A stretch of 64,000 nt of DNA from Pyxidicoccus xibeiensis (GTDB taxonomy: Bacteria; Myxococcota; Myxococcia; Myxococcales; Myxococcaceae). Positions 26,782 to 36,595 of this stretch are shown one piece after another. The translations under genes were made by a program, and so were the position numbers. The stretch spans positions 682,001-746,000 of the forward strand of contig NZ_JAJVKV010000001.1 of assembly GCF_024198175.1 (NCBI RefSeq), read 5' to 3'. Numbering within the stretch: position 1 is the stretch's first letter; every line of letters starts with the position of its first letter. The notes beneath the pieces were generated by a model. The model was not told the origin of the DNA. It ran no database searches and saw only the letters and a program-made list of their open reading frames with translations.

Positions 26782-28382
26782 GACCCGAAACCTCCAGGAA
26801 CCAGCGAATCGCCCTGCACGGTGCCGCGCAGGCCCAGGTACGGCAGCGACTCCAGGTCGCGCCGCGCCGCTTCGATTTCAGGGGGCGCCGCGCTCGGTAT
26901 CGGCGCGTTGCGTCCCGAACGGGACTCGGACAGGAAGCCGTCCATGGTGAGGCCGCTGAGCAGCCGGCCCGTGTTGACGCCGAAGGCCAGCGACGTGGGC
27001 GCGCGCAGCCCCGCGACGACGGGGCCCGCCGCGTTGAGCAGGTTGGGCGTCTTGCCCTCGCACGCCTTGCGCAGCCGCTCCAGCTCCGCCTCGGTGGACG
27101 CCATCACCACGTGGTTGCAGAAGCTGCCGGTGACGAGCCGGTTGTAGCCCCCGGAGAACAGCGCCCCCAGCGAGGCCTTGTCCTCCACGCGGCCCCACAG
27201 CAGCGCCATCTCCATGGGCAGCGCCGGGTCCCCGCGCGGCGTCCACACCAGCGCCACCTGCCGCGTGCGCGTGGGGACCTTGCCGCCGCCCTCCTCCCAG
27301 TACGTCTTCAGCGAGCCCTCACCCAGCGACTCCGGCAGCTTGAGCTGCACGGCCAGCAGCACCGGGGTGTCCTCGGGCACGAGCTTGAGCAAATCGTCGG
27401 ACAGCGGCGCCGCGTCCAGGCGGACGGGGCCGTCCATCAGCGCGCCAGCGATGCCACGACCCACCAGCCGCTCGCCCTCCACGCCGAACTGGAGCCTCGC
27501 GCCCGGGGCCAGCCCCAGCACGTGCGACAAGAGCTGCGTCTCGCGGCCGTAGGCGTTCGGGTCGAAGCCCAGCTCCACGTCCACGCCGTCCTTCGCGCTC
27601 AGCTCCGGCAGGTCCGTGCACAGGCCCTGGAGCACCGCCACCGGGTGGCGGGCCAGCACCAGCCGGTCCTCGGTGCGCGCCGCCCACAGCGTCTGCTCGG
27701 CCACCAGCCAGCGCTTCAGCTCGAAGCCATTCGCGGGCACGGTGCCGGTGCCGCCCGGGCAGCTCGCCGCGGTCATCACGCCGCGGCTGGCCACCGTGTC
27801 GAGCGCCTCGTACGCCGACGTGGCGCTGGTCATCGGCGTGGGGACGATGAAGGCGGGCGTGCTGGCCCGCGCGTCACCGGCGAACCACACCGTGCGGAAC
27901 GGCGAGTTCAGGAGGCGGCCGGCGACCAGGTCCAGCACCGCGCCCTGGAAGTTGCCCTTCAGGTCCTCGCCGGTGGAGCCGAAGAAGGCGGCCCACCCGC
28001 CCACGAAGCCCTGGCCGAGCGGCTTCTGGAGCTGCTCGCGCAGCCACGTGTTCTTCGCCAGCGCGTCGCGCAGCTTGCCGGGCTGGTGCACGTCCACCCA
28101 GATGGCGGCGGGCGCGGAGGTGCCGGGCACCTCCAGGGCCGTCGAGCCGGGCTCGGGCAGGCCCTCCACCGCGGCGCCCGCGCTGGGCGGGCCCTGCCTG
28201 TCACCGCTGACCAGCGGCGCTCCGGCGCCCGGGTCCGACTTGCCGGTGCGGCGGCCGAGCACGAAGGCGCCGGCAACGGCGGCTCCGACGACGGCGGTGG
28301 CGAGGCCAATCACCATCGCCTTGGGCGGACCGCGCCGGGGAGGCGGGGCCGCCGGGGGCGGCGGGCTGGAGGGAGACGTCAT
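26778..28382 (-). CDS. yfaA: DUF2138 family protein (YfaA-like)
   Basis: The 534-residue product has a Pro-rich N-terminus, one transmembrane helix (about 23-41, VIGLATAVVGAAVAGAFVLG) and a large soluble domain. Its place between DUF1175 and alpha-2-macroglobulin genes is the YfaA slot of the enterobacterial yfaPQSTA cluster, and length is similar. No catalytic motif is visible and function is unknown. The ATG at 28382 follows AAGGAG and overlaps the DUF1175 stop; a longer frame to 28445 is rejected. Confidence 0.75.
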   Translation of the reverse strand: MTSPSSPPPPAAPPPRRGPPKAMVIGLATAVVGAAVAGAFVLGRRTGKSDPGAGAPLVSGDRQGPPSAGAAVEGLPEPGSTALEVPGTSAPAAIWVDVHQPGKLRDALAKNTWLREQLQKPLGQGFVGGWAAFFGSTGEDLKGNFQGAVLDLVAGRLLNSPFRTVWFAGDARASTPAFIVPTPMTSATSAYEALDTVASRGVMTAASCPGGTGTVPANGFELKRWLVAEQTLWAARTEDRLVLARHPVAVLQGLCTDLPELSAKDGVDVELGFDPNAYGRETQLLSHVLGLAPGARLQFGVEGERLVGRGIAGALMDGPVRLDAAPLSDDLLKLVPEDTPVLLAVQLKLPESLGEGSLKTYWEEGGGKVPTRTRQVALVWTPRGDPALPMEMALLWGRVEDKASLGALFSGGYNRLVTGSFCNHVVMASTEAELERLRKACEGKTPNLLNAAGPVVAGLRAPTSLAFGVNTGRLLSGLTMDGFLSESRSGRNAPIPSAAPPEIEAARRDLESLPYLGLRGTVQGDSLVPGGFGS

Positions 28383-28960
28383 GGCAACCACTCCTTGAAG
28401 CGGAAGAAGCCGAGGAAGCCGGCATTGTTCTGCACCGGGCGCCACTCCAGCGGCGCCTCGGTGGCGAGGGTATGGAGGAGCCCGGTGCGCACGGCGGCGC
28501 CCTTCTCCCCCGGGTGGTAGACGACGCGCGCGGGCGCGTGGGCCCGGTCCTCCGGGCGCACCACCAGCATCAGGTGGAAGACGGGGCCGGAGTCATGCTC
28601 CTGCCGGAAGGCCAGCACGTCCCCGGTGCGCAGCGTGTCGCGCGTGGTGTCGTCGCGGCCCAGCGGCACGAAGCTGTGCTGGAGCAGCGTCTCCGCGTCC
28701 GCGAAGTCCGCGGGCCGGCCGCGCGCGTCCTTCCACAGCGGCGAGGCGAGCCGCTCGGGCGCGTGCTGCTTGTAGGCGGCGCGGAAGGCGAAGCGGATGA
28801 GGCCCGCGCAGTCACGCTGCTCCGGATGCCACGCGGCGTCCTGCTTCTTCACCTGCGCGAGCGCGACCTGCGCCACCTGCCGTCGCAGCAGCACGTCGCG
28901 CGACTCGGGCGCGGCGGGCGCGGTGGCCTCCAGCAAGAGGAGCAGGGACAGGGCGAGCAT
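28379..28960 (-). CDS. yfaT: DUF1175 family protein (YfaT-like)
   Basis: The 193-residue exported protein has a signal peptide of about 17 residues and a compact domain with RDCAGLIRFAFRAAY, TGDVLAF and HLMLVV, the NlpC/P60-like pattern of a cysteine, then a histidine, that marks DUF1175. C50 in DCAGL and the later FHLMLVV histidine could be a catalytic pair; peptidase or transglutaminase-type activity is inference. It is the second gene of the macroglobulin operon. Confidence 0.82.
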   Translation of the reverse strand: MLALSLLLLLEATAPAAPESRDVLLRRQVAQVALAQVKKQDAAWHPEQRDCAGLIRFAFRAAYKQHAPERLASPLWKDARGRPADFADAETLLQHSFVPLGRDDTTRDTLRTGDVLAFRQEHDSGPVFHLMLVVRPEDRAHAPARVVYHPGEKGAAVRTGLLHTLATEAPLEWRPVQNNAGFLGFFRFKEWLP

Positions 28961-28995
28961 GGGAGTGGGGTCGCCTTACGAGAGCGAGGGGCTCA

Positions 28996-29889
28996 CTAGC
29001 CGCCCTCGCCGCTGTCGCCGCTGGTCTGGAGCTCCTTGAGGGCCTCCGCGAGATTCTTGGGCCAGTCCGGGTGCTTGGGCTTGGGGTCCTGCGCGGGCAC
29101 GTACACCTCGGCCTGGCCGTCGCCGAGGACGTTCACCCAGGCCAGCACGCGGGTGGTGCCCGGGGTGGCCAGGGGGATGCGCACCATGCGGCGGACTTCG
29201 TTCGGCGTGCCCTCGAAGAGCGCGAGGTTGAGGGTGGCCACGGTGTGGGCCTTGTCGCCGCTGGGCCAGTAGTTGGTGGCCACGAGGTACACGCCCTTGG
29301 GCGGCGCGCGGTGGATGTAGAGGTACGGGCCGTACGCGGGCTGGTCGAAGTCGCCGCCCTGCTCGTTGAGGAAGAAGGTGCCGCCGGAGGGGCTGGCGGT
29401 GTCGGCCCAGTAGACGTGGGCCATCTCGCCGACCTGGAGCTGGTCACCGGCCTCGCTGGCGTCGGTGGGCTCGTAGACGTGGAGGTCGGTATAGACGCCG
29501 TCGGTGTCGCTGGTGAGGACGACCTTGAAGGGGACGGGCGGAATCTGCGCGTAGCTGGTGGCCTGGGTGCGCGCGGTGCCGGCCTGGTTGGTGGCCATCA
29601 CCGTGACGATGTTCTTCCCGCTGGCGGCGGGGAACTTGCGGCTGAAGCGACCGCCGTAGGTGCGCATGAGGTAGCGGTCGCCGTTGATGGAGACCACGAT
29701 GGGGTCGATGGTGGTGTCGCTGACGGTGCCCTCGACGAGCATCATCCGGTCCACCGTCCAGCCCCCGGAAGGGGCGGTGAGGCGCACGGTGGGGAGCGTC
29801 TTGCCCTTGCCGATGGGCACGCCCTGCTGGCGCGGATTGGCGGCGGGCGCCGTCTGCGACAGGAGCACGGCCAGGATGACGGAGAGCAT
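28996..29889 (-). CDS. yfaP: DUF2135 family secreted protein (YfaP-like)
   Basis: The 297-residue product has a signal peptide and then an Ig-like N-terminal domain (TVRLTAPSGGWTVDR, EGTVSDTTIDPIVVSING) followed by a DUF2135 domain rich in aspartate and aromatic residues (SDTDGVYTDLHVYEP, then YWADTASPSGG). It matches YfaP of the yfa cluster. The ATG at 29889 follows AAGGA at six bases; the long open frame upstream is spurious. It is the first gene of a five-gene operon and would carry its promoter in the preceding 227 bp. Confidence 0.83.
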   Translation of the reverse strand: MLSVILAVLLSQTAPAANPRQQGVPIGKGKTLPTVRLTAPSGGWTVDRMMLVEGTVSDTTIDPIVVSINGDRYLMRTYGGRFSRKFPAASGKNIVTVMATNQAGTARTQATSYAQIPPVPFKVVLTSDTDGVYTDLHVYEPTDASEAGDQLQVGEMAHVYWADTASPSGGTFFLNEQGGDFDQPAYGPYLYIHRAPPKGVYLVATNYWPSGDKAHTVATLNLALFEGTPNEVRRMVRIPLATPGTTRVLAWVNVLGDGQAEVYVPAQDPKPKHPDWPKNLAEALKELQTSGDSGEGG

Positions 29890-30116
29890 CGCGCGTCCTT
29901 GTAGGGAGGAGTCCCGCCGGAGCGTCGGCGGGCGGACAGACTGCGGCAGCACGGGCCTCCATTTCAAGTCGCCTGCCAAGGGGTCCGTAGAGAGGAGAAC
30001 GTGGTTGGGCCTCCTACGACACGCGGGCAGCCAACCGCACGGGCCCGCCGGGCCGTGGCCCTTCAGCCACGCGGGGAGTCCGGGCAGACTCGCGTCCGCC
30101 ACCCACGAGGAGAGCC

Positions 30117-30482
30117 ATGGCCATGATTCAGGGGTTGGACCACGTGCAGCTCGCCATGCCGCGAGGCGAGGAGGCGCAGGGACGGGCCTTCTACGGCGCG
30201 CTGCTGGGCCTGAAGGAAGTGCCCAAGCCGCCGGAATTGGCGAAGCGCGGAGGACTCTGGTTCGAGCTGGCGGATGGGCGCGGCCTGCACCTGGGCGTGG
30301 AGGAGCCCTTCCTGCCCGCGAAGAAGGCGCACCCGGCCTTCCGGGTGACGACGCTGGATGCCCTCGCTGAACGCCTGCTCGCCGCAGGGCACCCGGTGAA
30401 GTGGGACGACTCCGTGCCCGACGTGCGCCGCTTCCACGGCGCGGACCCGTTCGGCAACCGGCTGGAGTTCCAGGAGGCGTGA
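30117..30482 (+). CDS. Glyoxalase/bleomycin-resistance-type VOC protein
   Basis: The 121-residue single VOC domain has the GLDHVQLAMPRGEEAQGR start and the ADPFGNRLEFQ end typical of the family, with H10 and E117-region candidates for metal ligands. Specific substrate is unknown. GGAGAG precedes the ATG at 30117. It is flanked by short gaps and a lipoprotein gene in the same direction. Confidence 0.87.
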   Translation: MAMIQGLDHVQLAMPRGEEAQGRAFYGALLGLKEVPKPPELAKRGGLWFELADGRGLHLGVEEPFLPAKKAHPAFRVTTLDALAERLLAAGHPVKWDDSVPDVRRFHGADPFGNRLEFQEA

Positions 30483-30547
30483 GCGGGCTGCGCCCATGCC
30501 GCGCGCCGCCGTGCCACCCGTCAGCGCCATGAGGCATCCTCTGCCTC

Positions 30548-31573
30548 ATGCGAACCCGAGTCCCCACGCCCGCGGTCCTGCTGTGTGCCTCCCTGTGGCT
30601 CCTGTCCGGCTGCTCCGACTCGGACGACACCCCCAAGGACCCGCCGCTGCCGGGCTTCGATGACTCGACGCGCAGGCCGCTGTTCCCTCCCGGCGCGCCG
30701 TGGAACCAGGACATCTCGGCCGCGCCCGTGGACTCGCAGTCGAGCGCCGTCATCGCCTACCTCCAGGGCCGCGGCTGGGGCAACGGCCGCATGCAGATGG
30801 ACTTCTCCATCGAGGTCCTCGTCGCGGACGAGAGCACGCCCTTCCGCACCTTCCAGCCCACCGACGACTTCTACGAGGGCGAGTGCGACCAGGTCCCCGT
30901 CCCCGTCCCGCCGGGCGGCGCGCTCGAGGGCGAGGACGGCTACGCCTGCACCTCGGACGGTGACTGCCACCTCATCGTCATCCACCGCCCCACGCGCAAG
31001 CTGTACGAGCAGTGGCGCGTGGACATCGAGGGCAACGCGTACCGGGGCGGCTGCCTCGCCGTCTGGGACCTCGCCCGCGTCTATCCACCGGAAGGGCGCG
31101 GTGACCAGTGCACCAGCGCGGACGCGGCGGGCCTGCCCATCGCCCCGCTGCTCTTCGACGCCGACGAAGTCGCCGCCGGAGAAATCAAGCACGCCATCCG
31201 CTTCATCCTCCCCAACGACCGCATCCGCCACGCCACCTACGTCCGCCCCGCCACGCACGCCACGCGCGCCGCCAGCGGAGGCACCAACGCGCCGCCCTAC
31301 GGCGCACGCCTGCGCCTCAGGGCCAACTACCCCGTGGACTCGCTGCCCACGCAGGGCGCGCGCGTCGTGGCCCGCGCCCTCCAGCGCTACGGCATGTTCC
31401 TCGCCGACGGCGGCAACATCACGCTCACCGGGCAGAGCGACCGGCTCACCACCGCGAAGTGGAGTGGCCTGCTCGGCCCGCGCGACTTGCAGACCATCCA
31501 GCCCTCGGACTTCGAGCTGGTGGAAGCAGGCACGCGCCTCACGTGGGACGGAGACTGCGTGCGCACGCCGTAG
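30548..31573 (+). CDS. Lipoprotein of unknown function
   Basis: The 341-residue protein has a signal peptide with a lipobox ending at C21 (LLSGC) followed by an acidic linker. The mature domain is rich in aspartate and aromatic residues with several cysteines and segments such as SAVIAYLQGRGWGNG, HLIVIHRPTRKLYEQW and HAIRFILPNDRI. This resembles secreted carbohydrate- or Ca-binding proteins but no family can be named with certainty. It lies alone between the VOC gene and a cupin gene. Confidence 0.8.
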   Translation: MRTRVPTPAVLLCASLWLLSGCSDSDDTPKDPPLPGFDDSTRRPLFPPGAPWNQDISAAPVDSQSSAVIAYLQGRGWGNGRMQMDFSIEVLVADESTPFRTFQPTDDFYEGECDQVPVPVPPGGALEGEDGYACTSDGDCHLIVIHRPTRKLYEQWRVDIEGNAYRGGCLAVWDLARVYPPEGRGDQCTSADAAGLPIAPLLFDADEVAAGEIKHAIRFILPNDRIRHATYVRPATHATRAASGGTNAPPYGARLRLRANYPVDSLPTQGARVVARALQRYGMFLADGGNITLTGQSDRLTTAKWSGLLGPRDLQTIQPSDFELVEAGTRLTWDGDCVRTP

Positions 31574-31690
31574 TCCCTCCATGCCCGCCGGCCAGCGCGG
31601 GGCTCCGTGGGCCAGGCTCCTGCCCGGTGGGGACAGGGGTCGCACCTTGGAGTGGAAGCGGAAGGCTCCAGCGCGGGAGGGACTCGAGCC

Positions 31691-32230
31691 ATGCAGCCCA
31701 CCTACCACCTGACTCCCACCGAGTCCGTCACCGTCCACCAGCACTCGCCCGAGGCCCTCGTGGTGGAGGTCGAGTACGGCTCCAGGGCCTCGCCTCCTCC
31801 ACCCCACTTCCACCCGTCCCAGGACGAGCGCTTCGAGGTCCTCTCCGGCACCCTGCACACCGTGGTGGACGGCAAGGCGCGCACGCTCCAGACGGGTGAC
31901 ACGCTCGACATCCCGCGCGGCGCGGTGCACCGCCTGTGGAATGCCAGCGACGACACTCCGGCCCGGGTCATCTGGAGGACCCTGCCCGCCGGACGCACGC
32001 TGGAGTGGTTCGCCGCGCTGGACGCCGCGCGCCGCGACGGGCCCAGGGGGAAGGATGGCCTGCCGAGCCCGCTGGCCCTCGCCGTGCTGCTGAGGACCCA
32101 CCGCGACACCATCCGGCTTTCGCAGCGCCCCCGCTTCCTCGTGGGCGCGGGGCTCGCGGTGCTCGCGACGCTCGGCCGCCTGCGGGGCTACCGGGTCGAG
32201 GCGGGCTCCACGTCCATTGCGTCCTACTGA
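31691..32230 (+). CDS. Cupin-domain protein
   Basis: The 179-residue protein has a small beta-barrel cupin: PPHFHPSQDERFEVLSGT is the first cupin motif with H49/H51/E56-type metal ligands, and GDTLDIPRGAVHRLWN is the second. The C-terminal 60 residues contain a hydrophobic segment (FLVGAGLAVLATLG) that may anchor it in the membrane. Substrate unknown. The ATG at 31691 follows GGGAGG; the frame is open further upstream without a good start. Confidence 0.85.
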   Translation: MQPTYHLTPTESVTVHQHSPEALVVEVEYGSRASPPPPHFHPSQDERFEVLSGTLHTVVDGKARTLQTGDTLDIPRGAVHRLWNASDDTPARVIWRTLPAGRTLEWFAALDAARRDGPRGKDGLPSPLALAVLLRTHRDTIRLSQRPRFLVGAGLAVLATLGRLRGYRVEAGSTSIASY

Positions 32231-32286
32231 GCAGGCTTCAGGGCAACGGGGCCCGGCGGTTGCCAGGGCCCGGAGTTGCTGCGCCA

Positions 32287-32313
32287 CACGCGGTGGAGGT
32301 CATCCACCGCGTG
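32287..32313 (-). terminator. Hairpin terminator after infC
   Basis: A perfect 11-bp stem (32287-32297 with 32303-32313) and 5-base loop lie 14 bases past the infC stop. It separates infC from the convergent cupin gene and could serve both strands. Confidence 0.65.
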
Positions 32314-32326
32314 CGGGCGTCTTCGT

Positions 32327-33097
<771 letters not shown>

Positions 33098-33636
33098 GGT
33101 GACTCTCCTCCGAAAAGGGTTTCAGGCCGGTCGCCGCCTCAAAGGTGGGACAGGCCACTCCGGTACAACAAGGTGCCGGACGGGGATGTGAGGCCGCCCT
33201 CCCCTACTGTCTCCCAGGACTGGCAGGCAGCCTTCCGTGCGCAGGAGCGCCCGAAGGTGCTCGCTCGCCCGGAAGGAGGGGGGGCCCGCGCGGGACTTTC
33301 CCCGACCGTGAACGGCAACGCCAGAGATAACGCCCGTCTCCCACACCCGCTGGGGAACCCCACGGCCAGGCCGCGCCAGGGCATACGGGGAGGACGCGCT
33401 CGGCGCCACCACCGCTGGGCCCCCCGGGGAGGGTGGGTTGGAAACGAACCATCTCAAGGCCCGACATCATGGCGCCCCGGGGCTTCCGGTTCCAGGACCC
33501 CCAGGGATGAACCGGGACACAATGTCGGATGGGCCGGGGTTTCCGGCCTGGGAGGCCGGGGCACACCTCGGGAAACCACTATTTCCAATAATCCTGGAGT
33601 GGACATCCCGGGTCCGGACAGGGGTTTTCCGGGGGC
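33098..33636. other. Structured gap upstream of infC
   Basis: No credible gene was found in these 539 bp; open frames are Gly/Pro/Arg-rich. Hairpins include CCGGCCT/AGGCCGG (33543-33559), CCGGTTC/GAACCGG (33486-33515) and GGAAA/TTTCC near 33580. The region must hold the infC leader and promoter and the end of the RNase Z transcript. Confidence 0.4.
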
Positions 33637-34557
33637 TCAGGCGGGCCGGGAGCGCTTGGGGACCTCCACCCGGTCCAGGTCTCTGGCGGCGACGACGTCG
33701 TCCAGCAGGGGCCTCGCCTCCTCCACGAAGGGCGCCGTGTCCTCGTAGCGCTGGGAGAAGTGCGTGAGGACCAGCCGGCGGGCGCGCCCTTCCCGGGCCA
33801 GCTCCGCGGCCTGGAGGGCCGTCATGTGGAAGTGGTCGTGCGCCTCCTTCCGCTCGCTGTCCAGGTAGGTGGACTCGCACACCAGGAGGTCCACGCCCTG
33901 CGCCAGCCGCGAAGCGCCCGCGCAGGGCCGCGTGTCCATGACGAAGGCGAAGGCCTGGCCCGCGCGCGACTCGCCCACCTCCTCGACGCGCACGGTGCGG
34001 CCGGAGACCTCCACCGCGCCGCGCCGGAGCAGCTCGCCCGTGAGCGGGCCGGAGATGCCCAGCTCGGCGAGCCGGCTGGGGATGAGCTGCACGCGCGAGT
34101 GCTCCTCCAGCCGGAAGCCGTAGGTGTCCACGGCGTGCTCCAGCTTCGCGGCGGACAGCTTGAAGCCCTTGGTCTCCGCCAGCACGCCGTCCTCGGAGAT
34201 GGGCCGGGGGATGATGGTCGCCGCGTCCATGAAGATGGTGGCGTGCCGGAGCCGCTCGAAGAAGGCCTGGCCCGAGGCGGGGTAGTAGACCTCCACCGGG
34301 TGCTTCGCGCGGTCCAGCGACAGCCGCTGGATGATGCCCGGCAGCCCGAGCGCATGGTCGCCGTGGAAGTGGGTGATGCAGATGCGGGTGACCTGGGTGG
34401 CGGACAGGCCCGCGAGCGTCATCTGCCGCTGGGTGCCCTCGCCCGGGTCGAAGAGGATTCCCTCTTCGTCCCAGCGGAGGAAGTAGGCGTTGTGGTTCCG
34501 GTGGCGCGTGGGCACCTGGCTGGCGGAACCGAGGACGATGAGCTCGCGGCTGGACAT
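33637..34557 (-). CDS. rnz: Ribonuclease Z
   Basis: tRNA 3'-end endonuclease of the metallo-beta-lactamase fold, 306 residues. The zinc-binding HFHGDH motif lies near residue 63, with GSASQVPTRHRN at the start, H133-region (KLEHAVDTYGF), FVMDTRPCAG and LTHFSQRY as later metal-ligand motifs. The ATG at 34557 begins directly with SSRELIVLGSAS; ten upstream residues in the open frame are excluded. It lies upstream of infC on the same strand, but a 540-bp gap makes co-transcription unlikely. Confidence 0.92.
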   Translation of the reverse strand: MSSRELIVLGSASQVPTRHRNHNAYFLRWDEEGILFDPGEGTQRQMTLAGLSATQVTRICITHFHGDHALGLPGIIQRLSLDRAKHPVEVYYPASGQAFFERLRHATIFMDAATIIPRPISEDGVLAETKGFKLSAAKLEHAVDTYGFRLEEHSRVQLIPSRLAELGISGPLTGELLRRGAVEVSGRTVRVEEVGESRAGQAFAFVMDTRPCAGASRLAQGVDLLVCESTYLDSERKEAHDHFHMTALQAAELAREGRARRLVLTHFSQRYEDTAPFVEEARPLLDDVVAARDLDRVEVPKRSRPA

Positions 34558-34683
34558 GGGTGGCGCTCCCGGGGCGGAGAATGGCACCCCGACGGCAGCC
34601 CGCGCACGGGCCTGACAGCCGGAACCTCCGAAGTCGAGGCTCCCGGCTCGCGAGGTCCGGTCAGCGCTCTGGCTCCGCCAGTG

Positions 34684-36387
34684 TCACGGCGCGGCGTCCA
34701 GCAGGCCGATGCCGCGCTGGGCCCACTCGCTTCCGGGGGCGGTGCGCAGGTCGTCCGCCGGGAAGGGCAGCAGCTCCCAGAGGGCGGTGTTCTGCGGCGG
34801 AGGCTTGTTGGTGTTGGCGGAGCGGGCCCGGTAGAGCTGGCCGTCATGCATCACCAGGGCGCCCGCCGGGTACGTCACCTCGGGTGCGTTGGGGGACAGG
34901 GTGGCGCGGTCCGTCCACAGCTCCAGTTGCCGGGTGGTGGCGCCCGCGGGCAGCCCCGGGGCGACGAAGCCCAGCACGGGGATGGCGCCATTCACGTTGC
35001 CAGTGGCCGTCACGGTGCCCGAGGTGCCGGTGCCTCCGGTGAGGCCCGGGAAGAGCCGGCGTCCGCCCTCCCAGCGGTTGTCCTTGAGCGTGATGGGCGA
35101 GGTGATGCCGGCGCCCTTCTGGAAGACGACGCCGGGGTCCGTCGCGGACGGGTAGACGGCGTTGTAGCCGAAGTCGAGCCCCCGGAAGGCGTTGCGCTCC
35201 CAGAGGTACTTCGCGCCGGAGCCGGACGTGCCGCCCATGTAGACGCCGAGGCTGAGCGTGTCCGCGAAGTAGTTGTCGGTGAACGACACGTCCAGCGCGG
35301 CGTCCCCCGTCTCGGGGCCCACGAAGAAGTTGAGGAGCGCGGCGGCGCCTCCGAGGAAGACGTTGTGATGGAAGTGGATGCGGCCGGCCCGCACCTGCGC
35401 CTGCGAGTTGTTGTCCTGGTACTGCTGGAAGGCGGCGCGCCAGTCGAGGGCGCCGAAGGCGAAGACGTTGTGGTGCACCTCCGCGCCCTCGCCCAGGTTC
35501 TGCACCTGGAGCGCCTCGGTGCCGGTGCGGACGATGCGGTTGTTGTAGACCTTGAGCCCCGAGCCGAGCGGCGTGGGCGCGCCCTGCGTGGAGCCGAAGT
35601 AGATGCCCTCGCTGGCGGTGTCGTGGATGTAGAGGTCGTGCAGCCGGATGTTGTCGAGCGGCGGCACCGTGCCCCCGCTGGCGGCCTGGTTGATGCGCAC
35701 GCCCGCGAAGCCGGAGCGGGTGATTTCGAGGTACTCCAGCTCGAACGAGCGCGCCCCGCCGATGCCGATGCCCATGTGGCCGCCGTTGAGGAAGATGCCG
35801 TCGCTCAGGAAGCCGTAGCGCCCGCGAGACGTCGCGTACGCGCCGCAGCGGTGGCCCGGGAAGTCCGCATGGCCGGTGCCGGAGTCCGCGTCATACCGGC
35901 CGGTGATGACCCAGTTGGAGCCACCCCCCACGCCCCAGATGTAGCCCTGCGTGCTGCCCGGCTTCGGCCGGATGACCACCTGCCCGCCCGAGTTGGTGAT
36001 GACCAGCGGCCGGGACGCGCTGCGCTGCGGGAGGTTGCCCAGGTTGATGAGCGTGTACGTGCCCGCCGCGACGTAGAGCCGGTCCAGCGTGCTCCAGTCC
36101 ACCGCGGGGAAGCGCGCCTGCACGTCGGGGATGTAGAGCTCGCCGTTGGCATTGGGGCCGGGGAGCGTGAAGGTGTTCCCCGGCGGGCCGTAGCGGCCGG
36201 AGGGCTCGCAGGCGCTGGTGGAGGTGCCCGCATCCACGCCGCCGTCCGCGGCGCTCGTACCGGCGTCCGTGCCCGAGTCGAGGACGTCGGTGCCGGAGTC
36301 CAGTGTCTCATCCCCGGGTGAGCCCGGGTCCGAGCAGCTCGTGGCGACGAAGGCGAGGAGGACGAGGGCGGCGACGCTCCGGTGCAT
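34684..36387 (-). CDS. Parallel beta-helix lipoprotein with CBM5/12-like end
   Basis: The 567-residue secreted lipoprotein has a lipobox at C18 (VATSC), an Asp/Gly/Ser/Thr-rich linker, and then a right-handed beta-helix region (LYVAAGTYTLIN, SFELEYLEITRSGFAG, LDNIRLHDLYIHDT, KVYNNRIVRTG, IHFHHNVF, FTDNYFADT). The C-terminal part (YPAGALVMHDGQLYRARS, TALWELL) looks like a chitin-type carbohydrate-binding CBM5/12 domain. Together this suggests a polysaccharide lyase or glycan-binding surface protein. The ATG at 36387 follows AGGAG. Confidence 0.85.
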   Translation of the reverse strand: MHRSVAALVLLAFVATSCSDPGSPGDETLDSGTDVLDSGTDAGTSAADGGVDAGTSTSACEPSGRYGPPGNTFTLPGPNANGELYIPDVQARFPAVDWSTLDRLYVAAGTYTLINLGNLPQRSASRPLVITNSGGQVVIRPKPGSTQGYIWGVGGGSNWVITGRYDADSGTGHADFPGHRCGAYATSRGRYGFLSDGIFLNGGHMGIGIGGARSFELEYLEITRSGFAGVRINQAASGGTVPPLDNIRLHDLYIHDTASEGIYFGSTQGAPTPLGSGLKVYNNRIVRTGTEALQVQNLGEGAEVHHNVFAFGALDWRAAFQQYQDNNSQAQVRAGRIHFHHNVFLGGAAALLNFFVGPETGDAALDVSFTDNYFADTLSLGVYMGGTSGSGAKYLWERNAFRGLDFGYNAVYPSATDPGVVFQKGAGITSPITLKDNRWEGGRRLFPGLTGGTGTSGTVTATGNVNGAIPVLGFVAPGLPAGATTRQLELWTDRATLSPNAPEVTYPAGALVMHDGQLYRARSANTNKPPPQNTALWELLPFPADDLRTAPGSEWAQRGIGLLDAAP

Positions 36388-36595
36388 AGGCGTGGGCTCC
36401 TGGTGGGGGAGCTTCACGCTAGCCGTCGTTCGAGACCTCGTGCCACCGGCCTGCACCTGCAGGTGGATAGCGCCTGGCGCCGCGCCTTCGAGACGGTGTG
36501 AGCGCTACCAGGAGGCCGGAGGTTTACGTTCCGGGTCTTCGCGGGCACCTACATCCTCGTCGAGTTGGACTCACAGAGGACCCGGTACTGCGCCG

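Noticed and set aside
22870..27147. 1425-residue open frame on the forward strand
   Set aside because: Antisense to the alpha-2-macroglobulin gene with no recognisable domain.
36454..36465. 12-bp palindrome CACCTGCAGGTG in the gap upstream of the beta-helix gene
   Set aside because: Isolated, without a second copy, and as likely by chance in GC-rich DNA.
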